From assembly GCA_930367215.1 (NCBI GenBank), contig OV884059.1, forward strand, positions 239,939,803-240,003,802: a stretch of 64,000 nucleotides of DNA. The letters are read 5' to 3'. The notes under the pieces were generated by a model. It was not told the origin of the DNA. It made no database searches and saw nothing but the letters and a program-made list of their open reading frames with translations. The DNA is from Pollenia angustigena. Its lineage: Eukaryota > Arthropoda > Insecta > Diptera > Polleniidae. The translations under genes and the position numbers were made by a program. Below, piece after piece: positions 24,176 through 36,409 of the stretch (positions are counted from its first letter, which is position 1; each line of letters begins with the position of its first letter).

Positions 24176-24451
24176 GCTATTTTTTCTCACCAAACAATTT
24201 GTATATTGATAATTTTAACAAAAAAAAAGAAAAATATTAAAAGTTTTAAAACTTTTTGTTGGTTCGAAAAAGTATAAGAGGAATTAATTAAAATAATGAA
24301 CGTCATTAAAAATTGCCATAAGAGCAAGAGGTTAAGGCCACAGCACGGAATCATCATTAAGTAGATCAATGGTCGTTCATAATGCTTTTGTTTGATTAAC
24401 AGTATTTGCTGAAAAATAACCTGGAATGAGAAATTAAATAAAACTTTTGCA

Positions 24452-26153
24452 GTCTAATTCATAAACACTTCATTGCAACTTTATAAGTCTTTAATAAGCA
24501 AAAGTCGAAAAAGAGTATTTATAAATGTTTAATAGCCTATTAAACGTTTAATAAACGTTTCATAAATTTGAAATATTTATTGTAGCCTTTACCCTACTAT
24601 AAGCGTTTAATAAACTGATATTTCAATGTTTGTTAAAATAAAATTTTAATAATTGCATGAAAAATTAAACATTTTTGTCTTCTTATTTATTTTAATAAAA
24701 AAGTTGAATACGCATAAAATTTTTTTTTCTAGAAAAACGATAACTAATGTTTGAATTAATTTTAAATATAAGCAGCTTGATGGATTTTTTTTGTAAAAAA
24801 TAACGTGGGTCGCGAGATACTTATGTATGTTTTCTGTTAAAACTTAAAGTCGTTATAAGTTTTTGTATAATATATAAAAAGCTATTAAGATTTATTTCAA
24901 ATAATATAAACCTCTTTTTTACCATTCATTACACTTATATTTTAAAATGTCTTTCAAATAGGTATAGATAGTATTTGTTAAAGTAAACACAAAGTAGAAA
25001 CCACATAGTATATCGTCTGTTGGTTACTGGTTTGCCGCACGGTACAAAAATGTTTTGTCCTATATGCTTTGAATATTTTAACTTTTGCATCGAAAATTTG
25101 ATTCATAGCTAGATATCTCTAAATATATTTATTCTAGACATCAAAAAAAGTATTAAATGTTAAAAAAGGGTGTGATTATTATTATATAGAATTAATTTAA
25201 AACTAAATTTTTGCAAAAATGTGCCTGCCAGAAATGTAAAAACTAATTTTAGCAATTACCAAAAAAGCGATAAAACCAATTTAATTGAAGTTAAAAAAAC
25301 AATTTGTAGATTTAAGATGATGCAGACGATCTTCATGGGTTCTCTCAAGCAACAGTGTGTAGTATTTCAGCCAGAGTGGCTCGTGCCTTGGCTCGCTGGG
25401 GCAATAGAAAAATTAAAATGCCTTCATCTCTTATAGAGGAAGCAATCCTAATGACAGAATTTAAGACATTTACAAATTTCCCAAACGTTATTAGTACGCA
25501 CATATGTACATATAAAAAAAAAAAAAACCGGCGCAAATTTTGCCCAATATTATATAAACAGAATGTTCAGGTAAATGAAAACATTTGAACTTTAAATATT
25601 TTGGCAGTTCTATGTGGCTAAAAACGTTTTCTTAAAACCTAGGAGGTCTTATTTTCAAAACATCTGGTTAAAATTGGTTAAATTATTCATTAAACATAAA
25701 GCTGTATAATCTCTTTTGGAACATACAGAGTTAAAGCAGTAAAAATTTGATATTAAAATATGATTTACATATTTCGCTTCTATTTCAATGGTATGTATTT
25801 TATTAACAAAAAAACAAATTAATTCAAATATGTATAACTTTATAAAAAACAGAAATTCATTTTAAATTGAAAACAAAACAGAAATTCACTTAAAATTCGT
25901 TCGTTGTATGATATTTTTATTTACTCGTATCGTTTCATCCCTAGTTGTATGCATCACTATTACAAAACTTACAATTAAAATATTATGATGCTGCCAACAT
26001 AATAATACAAAAGAAATATAAACGTTTAATTGTTAATCCACTCCTATTAAGCGTTTATAAATTAGATTTTTTATTAATGGGCTATAAAACAAACAGTGTT
26101 TGATAACTATTGTATTCATTAAAGCTGAAACAAGAATTTTTTATGAATTAGAC
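24452..26153. mobile_element. Probable Harbinger-derived element with 14-bp inverted ends
   Basis: GTCTAATTCATAAA at 24452 is matched by TTTATGAATTAGAC ending near 26153. Both flanks also carry AAACGTTTAAT-type repeats (about 24535-24610 and 26020-26055). The interior contains a Harbinger transposase remnant (25310-25590). A clear TWA duplication was not found at these ends, so the borders are tentative. Confidence 0.45.
25310..25590 (+). pseudogene. PIF/Harbinger transposase fragment (DDE_Tnp_4 type)
   Basis: The plus strand reads DDADDLHGFSQATV, then SARVARALARWGNRKIKMPS, then EFKTFTNFPNVI and a decayed GTHI-like segment (STHICTY). This is the helix-turn-helix followed by the first catalytic strand in Harbinger transposases (GxSQxTVSRxxxRV... 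FPxVIGxIDGTHI). The catalytic Asp is replaced: residues after NVI read STHI where the family has GAxDGTHI. The rest of the DDE domain is missing. Non-functional. Confidence 0.7.
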
Positions 26154-27312
26154 CGTTGGACTGCAGTTGTTAATGTGCCTTAATTAAAATGTAATAAGCA
26201 AGTGGTTTTAAAATTAATGTTGGAGTCAAACATGTTGAGTTTACTACGTTGAAATACTTTATTTTGGATATTAATTTTATTTAGACAATTAATTGCTTGC
26301 TACTTTTTTTTTTTTTTTTTGGTAGCAAAACTTTAATGTAACAATAAAATTTTTTCTTCAACAGCCAAGTTGATACATATATCTCTTAGGCTTGTTCGTT
26401 TGTTTGTTACAAACTAACAATTTTGATACTTCATTGAAAGTGTGTTAAAATTTTTGTAACCAGATGATAAACTTCGTTAGCTTAGTGGTATAAATTAAAA
26501 GCACGGAAATAAAATTATATTTCCATTCATTGACAAATGAGTTATTAACAACAGCACAACGTATGACAAACTTATTTTCTTATGGGCCAAACTAACTTTT
26601 ATTTTTTTAAACCCCTGTTCCCTTTTTACGAGAGATTTATTTGTGGGACATCATATACCTCGCATTGTCTCAAACTTGTTATGCTCTCCTAGGAAATTGT
26701 GTTTTTTTTTTTGTGCTGGTCTATTAAATAAGTTCTAATATTTAACAACTGATAATTAAATGCTTCATTAAACTAATTCAAATTGACATGCTTTACTTAA
26801 AAGGGACGGAAATTAAAGAACTTAACTTGAATGACTTGTAATTTATAACAAAATAATTTTTCAAATGTCTTTAAATAATAAAAAGGCTTCATTGAATCTA
26901 CGAAATGGAATCTATGTTAAAAACAATACTTCCACATTTCGAAGTTTATTTGTAATTAAAATTTTCATAATAAATAATATCAAGAACTAAAATGTTTTAA
27001 ATATGAGGCTTATCAAAAACTTGTTTTAAGTAGTTTTTATTTAGTTTTATCTTAAAGTTCTAGGAAAACTTTTGCTTAAATATATTTTAGTTTTTTATAT
27101 GAACACACATACATTTAAACATGGCAAACAAAATAAATTTTACTTGTTAAGAACATGAAATGGAATTTGTTTTTCTAGGACAACATGAAGAACTGAACAA
27201 CTTTCGTAGTTATTATTAAATAGAAACTTTTATGTGGGATATTCTAAAAGCATTTAATTTATAACTATTTTTGCTAAAATAACAATTCCCCAAATATAAG
27301 AAAGTTACTCCA
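26154..27312. other. No gene recognised
   Basis: AT-rich DNA with poly-T runs near 26305 and 26701. Confidence 0.4.
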
Positions 27313-29649
27313 GGGGGTCGATTCTGGTTCTGTGAAACTGTGAAATGAAAACTTTTTTCACATTTTCATAGAGTTTCTGATTCTTGTTTAGTGAAAAAAT
27401 GATAAATAAATTCCAATGTTTTCATATGAAAAGAACAAGTGGAATGAAACAAATTGTTTTCACAATTTCACAGTAATACGATTCTTGTTCTGTGTAGTAG
27501 TGCAAAGAAGTGTCAAAAACTTTTCATTTGTGACATATTTTTACACATTCATTTTAACGGTGAAACTCTCAATATATTCGAATTAAATGCCAATTTTAAT
27601 GATATATGTATATAACATTACTGACGTAAAACATTTATAAAGTTTTCCTGCCTTTGCTCATCACGAATTAAATCAATAACTTTTTTTAATATTTTTCTAT
27701 TAATGAACATATTTGTAATTAAACTTACTATCTCTATTTAACATTTTTGTGTTAAGAATGTCTTTATTTAGTAAATTCTTAAAATATAAATAATAGTCTG
27801 TTAGGATTTATATCCATAGATTTAATAAAATAAAAAAAAAATATAAAATACTGACTTTTTTAAATTTATAATTTCTTAGTTGTGAATTTGCATGGTTTGA
27901 CAATTGATCAGAAGACAAAGTAGATATGTATGTTATTACCATCGGCGGTGAAGAATATAAGTTTGGCGACGTCTTTAAGTAAACTTAGGGCCGCCTACAA
28001 TATTTTTATGTTTTATAATTTAACATTTTAATAAAATAATCTATATTTGTCCTTTTATTTGTTAATGATTTAACCTTTTTTTAGCTTATGGTCGTTTTTT
28101 TATTTATTTTTATATCAATACTTCACAAGCAATTTGTTAGCATTGTAAGGATAGATTCTTGTTCTTAATATTTAAAAAAATTGTTTAAAAACGACCTGAA
28201 AAACGAATAGTGAAATCAATTACAACATTTTTGTCACAGATGTCATGCTAATACTAAAATTATTAAGTTACTCAATGTTAATGTTAACTGTCCAAATCAT
28301 TTATTATCGAATAACTTCGTCACTTGCGCGAGTTTAAGCGAAAATTAATTGCGCAAGTTTCAGCTCAAGTACAAACTGCCAGTTGGGTCCAAAAATATTT
28401 TTTGGAATAACTCATTTGTTGATCGATTTTAACAGTATTGCTTCCATTTTAAAAGGGATTAGTACAGCTTGCTGACAAATTTTTTTTTTTTTTGCAATGC
28501 GCCCGTCCAAAAATATATTTAAAGATGGTAAAGGGTATGTAAAATTCGGCACAGCCGAATCTTTCGCTCTAACTTGTTTTTTCTAATTTTTAGTTGGTTG
28601 GGTGGTATTTACATGATTTTAATAAGAAGGGAAGAAATTCCGTGCTGTGGACCATAATATAAATAAAGGAAAGGATTTATAAAAAATTAAATCTAAAAAA
28701 TTAATGTAAAACAAAATAAAATCTTTGGTTGGGAAATAAAATAACAACACTCATTTTTTGAAAATTTTCTACAATTAAAAAAAATATACAATGATTAAAA
28801 ATATTTTTTAAAAACAGAGTATATTCTGTACAGTGGATGTAAAATGTAACTACAAGTAAATCCCTCTTAATGGACTTGAAATCGTTTAGGAAGTTTTATA
28901 TTTCTACGTTTTCATTGTTTGTGAATAAAAGCGAGAACAATGAACAAGAACAATGTTTGTTCTTGTAAATTATAATTAACAAAAAATCCAGGTTTAAAAC
29001 GATCAATAGATATTGTTTTGAAATTAGGAAACTTCCATAATATTTTGGTTGTAAAGGATTTGCGTAAGAATCACGTCGGGTTCAACAATTATAAATGACC
29101 AAAATAATTTTAGAAAACAAAAAGGTATGCTTGGTTTGAAAAATCCAATTACTATACTCATTTTATGAAAATTTTCTACAATTAAAAAAATGATACATTG
29201 ATTAAAAATATTTTTTAAAAACACAGTATGTTATGTACAGTGGATATAAAATGTATCTACAATACTACGCCTAAGTATAGTATATGCATTCTTATTGTAA
29301 GTAATACTTAATATTCTAAATTAAAAAAATCGGACAAAATAGCTAAAACATGGTTAGAAAACTATCAGCAAAAAATAAATACATGCGGCTCAAGCAGGTT
29401 AAAAAAACTAATTTGCGGCTTACCGCCGGTTCCAAACTGCTAAGCCTCGATATCTGCATTTGTTTTTTACATTTTATTAACATAGTTACAAAAGTTTCAC
29501 GGCTACAATGGAATGAAACACTTTTTCATTAAAAGAACGTGAATCGCAATTTGTGTAATTGTGAAATGATAATGTGAAAAGTTCTCATGAAAACGAAAAT
29601 GAAAAGTTTTTTTTCATTTCACAGTTTCACAGAACCAGAATCGACCCCC
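27313..29649. mobile_element. Large inverted-end element, GGGGGTCGATTCTGG type
   Basis: The left GGGGGTCGATTCTGGTTCTG and right CAGAACCAGAATCGACCCCC are perfect inverses and the match continues for about 40 bp (GTGAAACTGTGAAATGAAAA). Subterminal motifs GATTCTTGTT(C/T)(T/A)GTG repeat inside. A direct repeat of about 105 bp lies at 28750-28855 and 29156-29262. A hairpin GATTCGGCACAGCCGAATC occurs near 28535. No transposase frame or target duplication was recognised, so the superfamily is unknown. Confidence 0.65.
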
Positions 29650-29809
29650 AGAACTTTGTAATTTATTTAAGAAATAATTTATCTAATGTAGTTATGATAG
29701 AAATAAAATTTTAATTGTGTTCTTCTCTCCTAAACAAGCTCTAAAACACATTTTAGTGTTAACGTTAATCTTAAATGCCGAACAAAAAAATTTTAACTTT
29801 TTATTATTA

Positions 29810-31357
29810 GGGGATTCACAAGATAGTCATTAAGACATATGAGTCGTTCAGTGTATAAAGGGAATGAGTCTATTTTTGGCGTTTTTGAGATTTAGCGTGG
29901 ATACACTTCCTTTTATGACTAACAATGTATGGTAAAAGTTTTGTTGTCAAATTTCAACGGTAACCCCCTTTTAAAGACAAAACATTTTTTTGTACGAAAC
30001 ACAAAATTTTTATTTTCCGTGGAAAAAGGGAATAAGTCCACGCTTGCTTTCCATGAGTTTCAAAACAATGCTTGCCTCTTGTTTGGTCAAATACCTAAAA
30101 ATGTTTGCTGATACGCACGATCGGATTGTTTTGTGTTCAACATGCAAAATAAAAGAACAGTTTCGAGTGGTTAAAATTACCAGTTTTTCTTTTTTCTCTA
30201 CAAAATCTTTGGAAAATAACGTTTGCAATCGCGAAACCAACACCGCGGTAACACCGGTAAACCGGCTCCAAATGAGGTGGATCAAACTAGATAGATCGAA
30301 ACCATGGTAATACAATATAAAAATAATATCGGTAAAAAATTTGGATTTGAAAATATAAACATAAGAAAGAAAGCTAAAGTAATGTTATTGAATAGCGTAA
30401 GTCAAAGTCCATTGTATCCTACTACTAGAGCTATAACAAAAGAAAAGGATATAATTGATTTATTAAAATATATCCCTCCCGTGTACCATACTTTCTATAA
30501 AGACTTGAAAACAGTATAAAGTCAGGAAGCTTATTCTGAAGAAGACATTATTTTGTTAAATTTAAAAAGAAGAAATTTTTTTAGTTAATTTTTGTTTTAA
30601 AAAGAAGAAATGTTTTATGTTATTTTTTAACTTCATTTAAAATAAAACTGATCGAATGCACTGAACTAAAAAATTAGCTGCAGCCTTTTTTTTTTTTGCC
30701 AAATTATAAAAAATGTACTCTTTCCAAAATATACTAATTCAATTTAAACACTACACGAGTTAAGCCAATATTTAGATGGATATTTTTTTTTTATTTCCGA
30801 ACGAATGCTCAAAGTCAAAACATAATAAATTTGAATTTTTACGCTTTCGATTTTAACCACAAAAAATTTGGTGGACTTATTTCCTTTTTCCACTGAAACT
30901 CTTATCAATAAAAATGTATTTGTATCATATTAACAGGGTTTTTGAACACATACACTTACATACAAACATTATATATTTACAAATTGTAAAAGAAGCCCTA
31001 ATAATTAATTTTGCAATTTTAGTTTTGAGTTTTGTGGTAACAACTAGTTTTAAGGTCAACGTCAACAGTTCTGTCGTTTTTCTCCATTTCAAATTTTTGG
31101 ACTCATTCCCTTTATCCACAGAACGACTCATATGTATGTCTTTAAATAAACTACAAGAAAATATATGAGGGCTCTAAGTAGCCCCTCATATCATAAATTT
31201 CGACTGTGTAGTTATGAGAAAACAATAAACACAACATAAAAAGTCTTATTATTTTAGGATTTTTCTTTTTTTTTTAACATAAATAATTTTTTTATGCTAT
31301 TGTAAAATTTTAGAATATTGTCACAATATGACTTGATAGCACACCTTGTGAATCCCC
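29810..31357. mobile_element. Inverted-end element, GGGGATTCACAAG type
   Basis: GGGGATTCACAAG at 29810 and its inverse CTTGTGAATCCCC at 31345-31357 are the ends. Subterminal inverted blocks also match: ACATATGAGTCGTTC and AAAGGGAATGAGTC at 29840-29875 against their inverses at 31096-31140. The interior contains a short plus-strand frame (30304-30519) ending LLKYIPPVYHTFYKDL that looks protein-like but is not identified. Target duplication not seen. Confidence 0.55.
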
Positions 31358-32650
31358 CCATATGTTTAACGAATTAAAAGTAAAAACATAGCAAAAAAAA
31401 TATTTAATTTATTTTAATTCTCCTTTTTTATAAAACTGAAATGTTTTTTATGAATGTAAATCTGTTGCTCTCAAAAGGAAGTACAATTTATAACATTATT
31501 GCACTAGAATAAGTCCTTGTGAATAACCTTATAAGTAAATTCTTCTCTGTATCGTTCGAACAAAACCGAAGAAAGGCAGTGTCTGTAAAAAAACTGATTT
31601 TTGAAGTTAACATCTGCAGTTCTTAAAAATCGTAAAGAAAAACACCACTTAGAAGGGGGTGAGCAGGAATGAATTGATGTACAAAATTTTGTGATAACAT
31701 ACTAAAATCCAAAACTAACTACTATTTTTTTTAAGGAAAATCTTACCTGTCGGAATTTTTCCCTTTTCTGGCAACACTCTAATCAGTATAAATAAACAGC
31801 TTTTAAAGAATATGGCGCAAAACATACTTTTTGACCCTAAATTTGTATTCAAAAGAGATTTTTTTTTTTCAGTTTGTTTGACAACTTTGCTATGATTTTG
31901 ATGAGGAAAAAAACAAATTTTCAGTTCTTTGTATCACGATAAAACTTTTTATTGTAAGAAATGCTTTAAAGCAGAAGTGGGCACAACTAAAACTGTGCTT
32001 GTATTGATGCTTATTAGTATTAGTGAGATGGCAGAAGTACCCACCAAACACAAAGCCAAGCATTTGAAATAAATGGTGCATTATATTTCCTTATTTTAAA
32101 TTTTACGCATTTGAAGTAATATAAAACATTTTTTACTAGTTTAAATTGTAGAGATTTACTGTTCACAGAAAAAAGTAACAGTAAAAAAAGTACAGAAAAT
32201 TATTTTTCGCATAACATCATTTATTTGAAATAAGCCACGTGTGTTTGCTGGGTAAATTCTCTTGAAAAAAAAATACAAAAAATATAAGAAAATGTGTTTC
32301 TTCAAAAACTAAATTTAAGAGGCTAAGAATACGTGTGAAATCTCTCAGCACAATTGTGCTATGGAGCGCCCACCATTGCTTTAAACTTTAAAGCAATGGT
32401 GGGTTTAAAGCATCCAGAGGCTATGAAAATACATATGTATGTATGAACATTTATAAATCTAGACGTTAAAGGGAAATGTTAGACTTTTGCGGTTGGAAAA
32501 TTAAATATAATTTTGTTAGGGTTTAGCCTTTTAGTTCTTTATGTCGGCATTGAATATTTGGCTACGAAGTAATAGAGAAAGAATATAGGAACTTTACTTT
32601 TTGACTTTGGAATTAAAATTGGGGAAAGTTGAAAAATATAAGCAAAAAAT
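31358..32650. other. No gene; contains a long perfect palindrome
   Basis: Apart from the palindrome at 32369-32403 nothing is recognised. A second partial CTTGTGAATA motif near 31518 may be a relic of the preceding element. Confidence 0.4.
32369..32403. repeat. Perfect 17-bp-arm palindrome with 1-nt centre
   Basis: CCCACCATTGCTTTAAA is followed by a single C and then its exact reverse complement. A second TTTAAAGCA lies immediately downstream (32404-32412). Confidence 0.9.
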
Positions 32651-32659
32651 TATTGTTTT

Positions 32660-32926
32660 TTGAAAGACAACCATTTAATGACAGTCTCAACTGAATCAGT
32701 AAGTATGGTTAATTCAATTGTTGTCATATTTAACCATAACATGTTTAGAGGCAACCATAATATGGTTTTGGCTTCTTGATGGATGACTAATTAAACTATT
32801 AGATGGTTGTAGTTGACAATAATTTGGTTATATTAAACATATCATGTTTACAATTTTGTTTAAAAATAGTTTTGTTGGATTTGTTGGATATGACCATATT
32901 TAAACATGTTTTTTCTCTGCGTGTAA
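32660..32926. mobile_element. Partial MITE with a CACGCAGAGAAAAA end
   Basis: The right end ACATGTTTTTTCTCTGCGTG followed by TA matches the complete element at 63643-63790, as do interior motifs AACCATAATATGGTT and GACAATAATTTGGTTA. The matching left end was not found. Confidence 0.55.
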
Positions 32927-32929
32927 AAT

Positions 32930-34490
32930 CAATTATAATCCTTTCGTAAAAGCATATTTTTCGTGAAGTGAAAGTTTAAATACGGGCCATTTGTTATAAA
33001 TTTCATAACAAAACGACAATTTAGACAGCACTCAAAATATCGCCTTGTAAGGAAAAAGTTCAAGTCCTCAATGATTCAAAATATACAGCCTAAAAAATTT
33101 AAAATATTTTTTTTTCCTTTTAAATCGGTTTTTGTTATACACCTAACAACCATAAACTAATTCAATTAATTATCTATACAACAAAATTTAATTAAGTACA
33201 AAAGAAAACAAATTTTCATAAAACATTTTCATGTAATTCATCACAAGTGTTTTTATGACTGTTCCATTTTAACAGATATTTTAATTACATTAAATTTGTA
33301 TGCAAAGTGAGAACTTGCTGACAGACACGTGTTGCTTCTGCATGTTTTTTTCTGTTTTGTTATACACATAGATATTGTAAAACATAAATTTTACTTTTTG
33401 TTAATTCCGTTATGAAACACACACACATTTCCATTAGTAAATAAGAAAAAATTACATAAGTATAGATTTCTTTCTTTTTTTGCTAAAATTTATTTATACA
33501 CGTTTCTTTATTTGAATAAGGAGAATTGTCTTAGGCAGGGAACATATTGATTACAAGCTTTGTTAAAAAAAAATTACGTTTTAATGATGATTATTTTAGG
33601 TTTATTTTTTCTTAAAAAATATCAAATCATTTTTGGTTTGGACCTTTACCTAAAGATTGACGACGATGCATGTAGAGAAGCTTGCAGGGTAAAGAATGTA
33701 GCACGAAATGTAAAAGAAAAGCAACAATTTCACGTTTTGTAGAAATTTTTGAAATTTTATATTTATGTAAATTTGAATATAATAGTTAAACGTCAAATTG
33801 TAGTAATATAAGTTTTTGGATAGAAAAAAATCCCTTATGTTTTTGTGTTTTTTTATTAAAACAAATTTAATATAACCAATTATTTTTTTTAAGGAAAAAA
33901 AGTTTAAAATTTTTTTAATAAAAAATAAAAATTAAATTATTTTCTGAGCAATAAAAAAATATAATAAAATAATTTTAAGGCCAGATTCCCAATGACAGCA
34001 AAATTTGTACTTAGTGTTCACAATAAAGCAAACATTTTTTTAAAAGCACATTCTATCAAATAAATGTTTGCAAATCTGGCCGAGAAGAATATTACGTATT
34101 TATCATTATTTTTAAAACATTTTCTAAAAATGTTCATCCAAAACTAAAAAAAAAAATTTATAAACGTCATTCACAATTTTATACAAATTGTTGCTGAAGT
34201 GGAAGTAGACTCGCCTTAAAAAAAAAAAGAACTTCAGTTACATTTTGATTCAAAAAACGAAAGGAAAATATATGAAATACTTTGGGAAAAAATAAGATAA
34301 AAAACGAAATTGTTGCAGTCTATCATTGTAAACGAAGCCTTACAGTTATGTAAATAAAATTCAAAGAAATAGAAAAATCAGTATCGTAAAGAATAAAAAC
34401 ACTGTGCTGGAATCGGATACTACTTTTTTTAATCGATATATGTATATCGAAAAAAGAAATAAATAAATAGTAGAAAACTAAGAAAAAATT
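32930..34490. other. No gene recognised
   Basis: AT-rich, with poly-A/T runs. Small frames such as 33560-33742 have no support. Confidence 0.4.
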
Positions 34491-34494
34491 TCCA

Positions 34495-35460
34495 TTTGTA
34501 TACCCTCCACCACAATAACGGCGACCGTACACGACATGTTTTTGTCATCTGACATGTCAAATTTCCCACTGCAAAATACATACATGTCGTGTGTTACCTC
34601 TTAAACTTTGCTTCTGTAAAAGTCAGATGCAAAGTCATCTGACAAAATTTCAATCAGAGCATGCTTTATTTTCTTCTGACAAACCATCTGACATCAGAAA
34701 TCTATGCCGAGAGGAAACCGGCAGCGGCGTCCACTATTGACGGAATTATTAGCCGGCTGAAGTTAATATTTTACAATAACGATATATGTATGATCATCCC
34801 GCTATTGAATAGAATTTTTGTAAATATATATATAAAAACTGTTTCATTATAATATCCTAAATTGGTATCTTTGAATTAAAAGAAAAATATGTTAAGATGG
34901 CTAAATTATTTTACGGCGTAAATAAAAATTTTCGCAGCGGCATTTTTATTTTGGTTTTTGCAAACTATGGGAAAAAACAATGTCAGAAGCAAATTACATG
35001 TACGTTTGTGACCGAATATTATAAACCTTCTGTAAAACAGCCATTTTGACAGACATGCACAATACATGTGACTTGAAAAGTTGACAAGTCAGATGTAAAA
35101 AACATGTCGTCTACATGCACCTTAAGTTGCGATGAGGGAATACTGAGTTTGTCATTCCGTGTGAAACTTTTTTATTGTTCATCTCACAACCCATAAAGTA
35201 TATATATTCTGGGTCCTTGAGTAATTCTAAGTCGATTAGGCCATGTCCGTCCGTCTATCTGTCCGTCTTTTGAAAACAGCCTCACTTTCGAAAAACTCAC
35301 AAGAAATAAACAACTTAGTGTCAAATTGCTTGTAGTTATCCTAAGCAAATTGGGATTGAAATCCAGAAAAATCGGTTCATCCTACTGAACAGAAATGTAG
35401 CCCTTACAGAGCCATGATATACAAAATGTTATGATCGGACTAAAAATGGCGACTCAGTGA
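34495..35460. repeat. Dispersed fly repeat, copy interrupted by a MITE
   Basis: TATACCCTCCACCACAA at 34500 and TTGCGATGAGGGAATACT at 35126 are the two halves of the family's TATACCC...GGGTATA hairpin, separated by the 604-bp MITE. The right part (35150-35440) repeats ATATATATTCTGGGTCCTTG and a TCCGTCCGTC block. Confidence 0.65.
34519..35122. mobile_element. Harbinger-like MITE, TAA-flanked, 604 bp
   Basis: TAA at 34516-34518 and 35123-35125. The ends are about 40-bp imperfect inverses sharing ACGACATGTTTTT, CATCTGAC and TGTCAA. The interior repeats CATCTGACA and TGACA motifs. A short open frame (34661-34852) shows no transposase motif. Confidence 0.7.
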
Positions 35461-35588
35461 ACAAAAAACTAAAAGGGCGGTATTTCTAGGCGTGGCAAAA
35501 AAATAAAACAATTTTAAAAATTATTTTTTTATTTTTTTGCCACGCCTAGAAATACCGCCCTTTTAGGTTTTTGTTAGTTCTTTAATCC
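35456..35588. repeat. Long perfect palindrome around GGGCGGTATTTCTAGGCGTG
   Basis: AAAAGGGCGGTATTTCTAGG then CGTGGCAAAAAAATAAAA (35471-35508) recurs as its exact inverse (to about 35575), separated by an AT spacer. Arms are about 40-50 bp. It could extrude as a cruciform. Confidence 0.85.
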
Positions 35589-35608
35589 CAGTTAGTTCTT
35601 TAATCCTA

Positions 35609-35632
35609 GGGGGGGGGGGGGGGGGGAGGGGG
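35609..35632 (+). repeat. Poly-G run (18 G, A, 5 G)
   Basis: An uninterrupted 18-G run followed by A and five more G. It is the longest G run in the window and a G-quadruplex candidate, beside the long palindrome. Confidence 0.95.
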
Positions 35633-35810
35633 ACTGACAAAAACTTCTCTAGTGGTTAGAGATTATTGAAGAGATAAAAAAAACCTCAATCTCTCTATTG
35701 TGTTTCTATTCAGTAGTTTTTGTTTCTTGGTGTATTTTATTTTATTATTATTTTTTTTTTTTTATTTTTATATGTCAGTTTATGGGATTCAGCTACCTTA
35801 AATTTTAATA
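35633..35810. other. AT-rich spacer
   Basis: No feature other than a poly-T run near 35750. Confidence 0.4.
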
Positions 35811-36409
35811 ATTTGTGTAGTCCAAATTTTTAATATTTTTAATTAGGCTTAAGTTCATTAAATTTAATTTTCATTAAATTATTTTTTTATGAAGAAAGGA
35901 ATTTTACAACATGAAAATTAATTAAAATTTATTGATAATTTTTCATTCTTGACTCAATCTGGGCTCGAACCCAGGTGTTTACGGACAGGTTACCCTGACA
36001 TGTTTCGATTGCAACCACTCAATCTCCTCAGAGGGCTTGCCGTTTAACACTCGCAGCCATCGACGACTGCTGACGTCATTAGTCAAACATCAATCCTTAA
36101 ACCAAATTGTATTCAACCTTTGGTAGATCGAAATTTGCTTTGAATGATTATCTATTTTAATTTATTTTAACATGTTATTCCTTTACTTCTGTTTTTTCGT
36201 ACTTTTGTCAAGAATTCTTCTTGAAGTTCAAAGTACATATTTTTTTTGTTTTTTCATTTTTTGTCTTTCTTATTCTTGTTGACCTTTTCAGCACAACTTG
36301 AAGGACAAATGCAAACATAGAGCTCGTGCCTTAGCTTTAACAATTATTAGTATTGTGGTTATTTTATTGAACTATTTATGGTTTTAATCCAAATTTTTAA
36401 TATTTTTAA

